Source of the DNA: Clostridia bacterium
GTDB lineage: Bacteria; Bacillota; Clostridia; Christensenellales; CALWSW01
Direction: 5' to 3'
Length of the DNA stretch: 7,635 nt
Assembly (NCBI GenBank): GCA_019421925.1
Contig: JAHZEH010000021.1
Location: forward strand, 1-7,635
In this document: in pieces, positions 5,559 through 7,635 of the stretch
How the letters are laid out: each line of letters opens with the position of its first letter
Position numbering within the stretch: the stretch's first letter is position 1
Notes under the pieces: generated by a model
Database searches by the model: none
What the model was told of the DNA's origin: nothing
What the model saw: the letters and a program-made list of their open reading frames with translations, nothing else
Made by a program: the position numbers and the translations under genes

Positions 5559-6227
5559 ATGCAGAGGATTCTGATTGTCGAGGATCACAAAAAAATCCGG
5601 GAGGAGCTTGCGACCTTTCTGGAGAGGAATGGATATCAGGCCCTCACTCTGGAGTCCTTTGACAGAGTGGTGGAGGACGCCCTGCGGCTTGAACCTGATC
5701 TGCTCCTGCTGGATATCAATTTGCCGGATGCAGATGGTTTTTACATATGTAAAGAAGTGGGCAAACGTTCTGATATCCCCATCGTCATTGTCACCAGCCG
5801 GGATACGGAGATGGACGAGCTGATGAGCATGAACCTGGGGGCGGATGATTTTATCACCAAGCCCTATCACGCCCAGATTCTATTAGCCCGAATTGCCTCC
5901 GTGCTGCGGAGGGCCCAGCGGGGGGGCGGCATGGACGCCATCCCCTGCGGCAGGTTTCTGCTCAACCTGGGGAAGGGATGCCTGGAGTACGGAGGGCGGG
6001 AGACAGAACTGACCAAAAATGAGTGCAAAATACTCACCTGCCTGGCGGAGAGACGGGGCAGGATCGTCTCCCGGGACGAGCTGATGCGGCGGCTGTGGGA
6101 CAGCGACATCTATGTCGACGACAATACCCTCACCGTCAACATCAACCGCCTGCGGCGCAAGCTGGAGGACGCGGGCCTGGAGGGCGTGATTGAGACCAAG
6201 AGAGGATTGGGGTATCTGCTGCAATGA
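5559..6227 (+). CDS. OmpR/PhoB-family response regulator (BceR-like)
   Basis: The transcription factor of a two-component system, 222 aa. The receiver domain (1 to about 118) has the acidic pair Glu8-Asp9, phosphoacceptor Asp52 (LLLDINLP), switch Thr79/Ser80 and Lys101-Pro102 (ITKPY). The winged-helix DNA-binding domain (about 125-222) ends with the recognition-helix and wing pattern DDNTLTVNINRLRRKL and ETKRGLGYLL, closest in my reading to BceR/VanR-type regulators. I chose ATG 5559 because AAGGAG (5544-5549) lies nine bases upstream and the receiver domain starts at once (MQRILIVEDHKKI). The frame opens earlier at 5499, but that adds 20 lysine-rich residues without a domain and overlaps the likely promoter. 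Its stop overlaps the kinase start (ATGA), indicating translational coupling. Its target genes are not identified. Confidence 0.94.
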   Translation: MQRILIVEDHKKIREELATFLERNGYQALTLESFDRVVEDALRLEPDLLLLDINLPDADGFYICKEVGKRSDIPIVIVTSRDTEMDELMSMNLGADDFITKPYHAQILLARIASVLRRAQRGGGMDAIPCGRFLLNLGKGCLEYGGRETELTKNECKILTCLAERRGRIVSRDELMRRLWDSDIYVDDNTLTVNINRLRRKLEDAGLEGVIETKRGLGYLLQ

Positions 6228-7249
6228 GATTGTGGGATTATGTCAAAGACCGGGTGTGGGTCATCGTGGCAGGGGTGCTGCTGCTGCTCATATCGGGGAT
6301 CATGCTGCGGGCGTTCGGAGCGGATGCCAAACTGCTGCAGCTCGCGGGCTTTTCCATGAGCGTCTGGGGCATCGTGGCCCTCATGCTCTCCTATGCCCGC
6401 AAGCGGGTGTATTATCAGGACCTGCTCACAAAGCTGGAAAATCTGGACCGCAAACTGCTGATCGCCGAGATGATTGAGCCTGCGGGTTTCTGCGAAGGGG
6501 CCATCCTCTATGATATCCTCAAGCTGTGCAACAAGTCCATGAACGATGAAATCGGAAGGTACAGCGCCATGCAGAAGGAATACCGGGAGTATATTGAGAT
6601 GTGGGTTCATGAGATCAAGACCCCCATTGCCAGCGCCAAGCTCATCGCGGAGAACAACCGAAGCGAGGAGATGGAGAGCGTACAGGAGGAGCTGGACAAG
6701 ATTGAGGGATTTGTTGAGCAGGCACTGTACTATTCCCGCAGCAACAACGTGGAGAAAGACTATCTTATTACTGCCTTTCCCCTGGAGCAGCCTGTGCGCA
6801 TGGCGGTGCGCCGTCACGCCAAGGAGCTCATTGCCAGGAAGATCTCCGTCCGCACGGAGAACCTCGGGCCGGTGGTATACTGCGACAGCAAGTGGATTCA
6901 GTTCATCCTGGAGCAGATCATCGCCAACAGCATCCAGTACGCCGGGGCTGTTTCCCCACAGATTGTCATAGCAGGGGAGAGGAGGGAGCACAGCGTGCGC
7001 CTGACCGTGCGGGACAACGGCATTGGCATCGCCCCCAAGGACCTGGGCCGGGTATTTGAGAAGGGCTTCACCGGCGGCAACGGCAGAAGCTATGGAAAGT
7101 CCACCGGCATGGGTCTGTATCTGTGCAAAAAGCTGTGTGACAAGCTCTCTCTGGGGATCGGCATCTCCTCTGGAGCCGGGGAGGGGACGGGGGTATGGGT
7201 GGAGTTCCCCGTGGGGGACGAACTGCTTGTTCAACGCAAGCAGCAATAG
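6224..7249 (+). CDS. Intramembrane-sensing histidine kinase (BceS-like)
   Basis: The sensor kinase partner of the preceding response regulator, 341 aa, close to the usual BceS length. Two membrane helices (about 11-32 and 37-57) are joined by only about five residues, so there is no extracellular sensor domain. The phosphoacceptor is His129 in EMWVHEIKTPIA, the BceS-type H-box. The catalytic domain has Asn235 (N box, EQIIANSIQYA), Asp264 (G1, VRDNGIGIAP) and Gly295/Gly297 (G2, STGMGLYLCKKL). Known kinases of this group detect cell-wall-active peptides through an associated BceAB-type ABC transporter. None is encoded next to this operon: the downstream gene is an SPFH protein with its own promoter, and the upstream gene is a nitroreductase. 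A distant transporter or a different partner must be assumed. A terminator follows at 7288. Confidence 0.93.
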   Translation: MRLWDYVKDRVWVIVAGVLLLLISGIMLRAFGADAKLLQLAGFSMSVWGIVALMLSYARKRVYYQDLLTKLENLDRKLLIAEMIEPAGFCEGAILYDILKLCNKSMNDEIGRYSAMQKEYREYIEMWVHEIKTPIASAKLIAENNRSEEMESVQEELDKIEGFVEQALYYSRSNNVEKDYLITAFPLEQPVRMAVRRHAKELIARKISVRTENLGPVVYCDSKWIQFILEQIIANSIQYAGAVSPQIVIAGERREHSVRLTVRDNGIGIAPKDLGRVFEKGFTGGNGRSYGKSTGMGLYLCKKLCDKLSLGIGISSGAGEGTGVWVEFPVGDELLVQRKQQ

Positions 7250-7287
7250 ACCAGGATATGTTTTTTAAATACCAGCCCCGACAAATG

Positions 7288-7318
7288 GGACGCAGTTTAT
7301 TGACTTGCGTCCTTTTTT
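7288..7318 (+). terminator. Terminator of the two-component operon
   Basis: GGACGCA (7288-7294) pairs with TGCGTCC (7306-7312) and is followed by six T (7313-7318). It lies 38 bases after the kinase stop codon. Its loop and 3' arm carry the promoter of the next gene. Confidence 0.88.
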
Positions 7319-7328
7319 GCCGGATAAT
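7300..7328 (+). promoter_or_regulatory. Housekeeping-type promoter of the SPFH gene
   Basis: TTGACT (7300-7305), a 17-base spacer and GATAAT (7323-7328) match the sigma-70/sigma-A consensus at ten of twelve positions with ideal spacing. The -35 lies in the loop of the preceding terminator and the T-run lies in the spacer. Transcription would start near 7335, giving a leader of about 85 bases. Confidence 0.75.
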
Positions 7329-7340
7329 GTCGCCATCCCA

Positions 7341-7374
7341 GTCAATCATAAGTCAATGCGGCCGCGCACTTATG
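7341..7374 (+). repeat. Inverted and direct repeats in the SPFH leader
   Basis: CATAAGT (7347-7353) and ACTTATG (7368-7374) form an inverted repeat enclosing the palindrome GCGGCCGC (7358-7365). GTCAAT occurs twice, at 7341-7346 and 7352-7357, with starts 11 bases apart, about one helical turn. Lying just after the predicted transcription start, these could be an operator or an mRNA hairpin. No T-run follows. Confidence 0.5.
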
Positions 7375-7419
7375 AAAATCATTCCAAATGAATGCCGGGG
7401 TACCGGAGAGGAGAAAGAA

Positions 7420-7635
7420 ATGCCTGAAGAAAAGAAGAAGTTCCGCTTTCCGCTGAAGAAGCTCTGGATCGCTGTCGTTGGTCTGATCGCGGTGATCTGC
7501 CTGCTCTCCTGCTTTACGGTGATCCCCGCAGGCCATGTGGGCGTGCGGATTACGATGGGCAGGGTTGAGGACCAGGTACTGACCGAGGGCATGAACTTTA
7601 AGCTGCCCTTTGTTTCCCAGATTGTCAAAATGTCT
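7420..7635 (+). CDS. SPFH/band-7 (prohibitin-like) membrane protein, N-terminal part
   Basis: Only the first 72 codons are present; the gene runs past the window edge. The start follows GGAGAGGAG (7404-7412). A short lysine-rich cytoplasmic head (PEEKKKFRFPLKK) precedes one membrane helix (about residues 16-33). The beginning of an SPFH domain comes next: IPAGHVGVRITMGRV, then a conserved-looking EGMNFKLPFVSQI, matching the pattern V-x-x-G-x-x-G-V at the head of prohibitin/stomatin-like proteins. Such proteins form membrane-associated oligomers that organise membrane microdomains or control proteases such as FtsH. Prohibitin-like rather than flotillin is my preference, but the missing C-terminus would decide. 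It follows the Bce-type two-component operon but has its own promoter, so a shared envelope-stress role is only a possibility. Confidence 0.85.
   Translation, partial: MPEEKKKFRFPLKKLWIAVVGLIAVICLLSCFTVIPAGHVGVRITMGRVEDQVLTEGMNFKLPFVSQIVKMS

Noticed and set aside
6110..7246. Minus-strand open frame of 378 codons
   Set aside because: It is antisense to the histidine kinase, which carries the full H, N, G1 and G2 boxes.
7358..7365. GCGGCCGC as a cloning scar
   Set aside because: It is a NotI sequence but lies inside a larger natural inverted repeat, with no vector-like sequence around it.

Overview
The window looks like chromosomal DNA from a GC-rich member of the Clostridia (Bacillota), probably a gut anaerobe of the Oscillospiraceae type. 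The grounds are strong AGGAGG-type ribosome binding sites, a classical T-box leader, simple hairpin-plus-T terminators, a Bce-type two-component system and GC-rich third codon positions. The genus is inference. There are seven genes, the last cut by the window edge. I see no mobile element, CRISPR array, tRNA or rRNA.

Positions 1-2681 form one transcription unit. A T-box riboswitch (1-281) is followed by an XRE/cupin regulator (318-872), an AMP-forming acyl-CoA synthetase (889-2586) and a strong terminator. The best reading of the specifier is AUC (Ile), and the antiterminator bulge UGGU fits a tRNA with discriminator A, such as tRNA-Ile. The synthetase resembles archaeal medium/branched-chain acyl-CoA synthetases. 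I propose that isoleucine starvation switches on activation of 2-methylbutyrate, which could be reductively carboxylated to the isoleucine keto acid. This is the most interesting hypothesis in the window.

Positions 2745-4814 hold a divergent pair: a DUF3810-like membrane protein with an HECAH metalloprotease-type motif (minus strand) and a sugar-phosphate isomerase/epimerase-like TIM barrel (plus strand). They share a compact region with two back-to-back extended -10 promoters arranged as an imperfect inverted repeat.

Positions 4861-7318 hold a small nitroreductase (minus strand) divergent from a response regulator and histidine kinase that overlap by 4 bases. The kinase has the intramembrane-sensing BceS architecture, but no BceAB-type ABC transporter gene lies beside it here. 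The two divergent promoters appear to interleave.

Positions 7288-7635 hold the terminator of the two-component operon. A near-consensus promoter overlaps it and drives an SPFH/band-7 (prohibitin-like) membrane protein, of which only the first 72 codons are present. Its leader contains an inverted repeat and a direct repeat that could be an operator.
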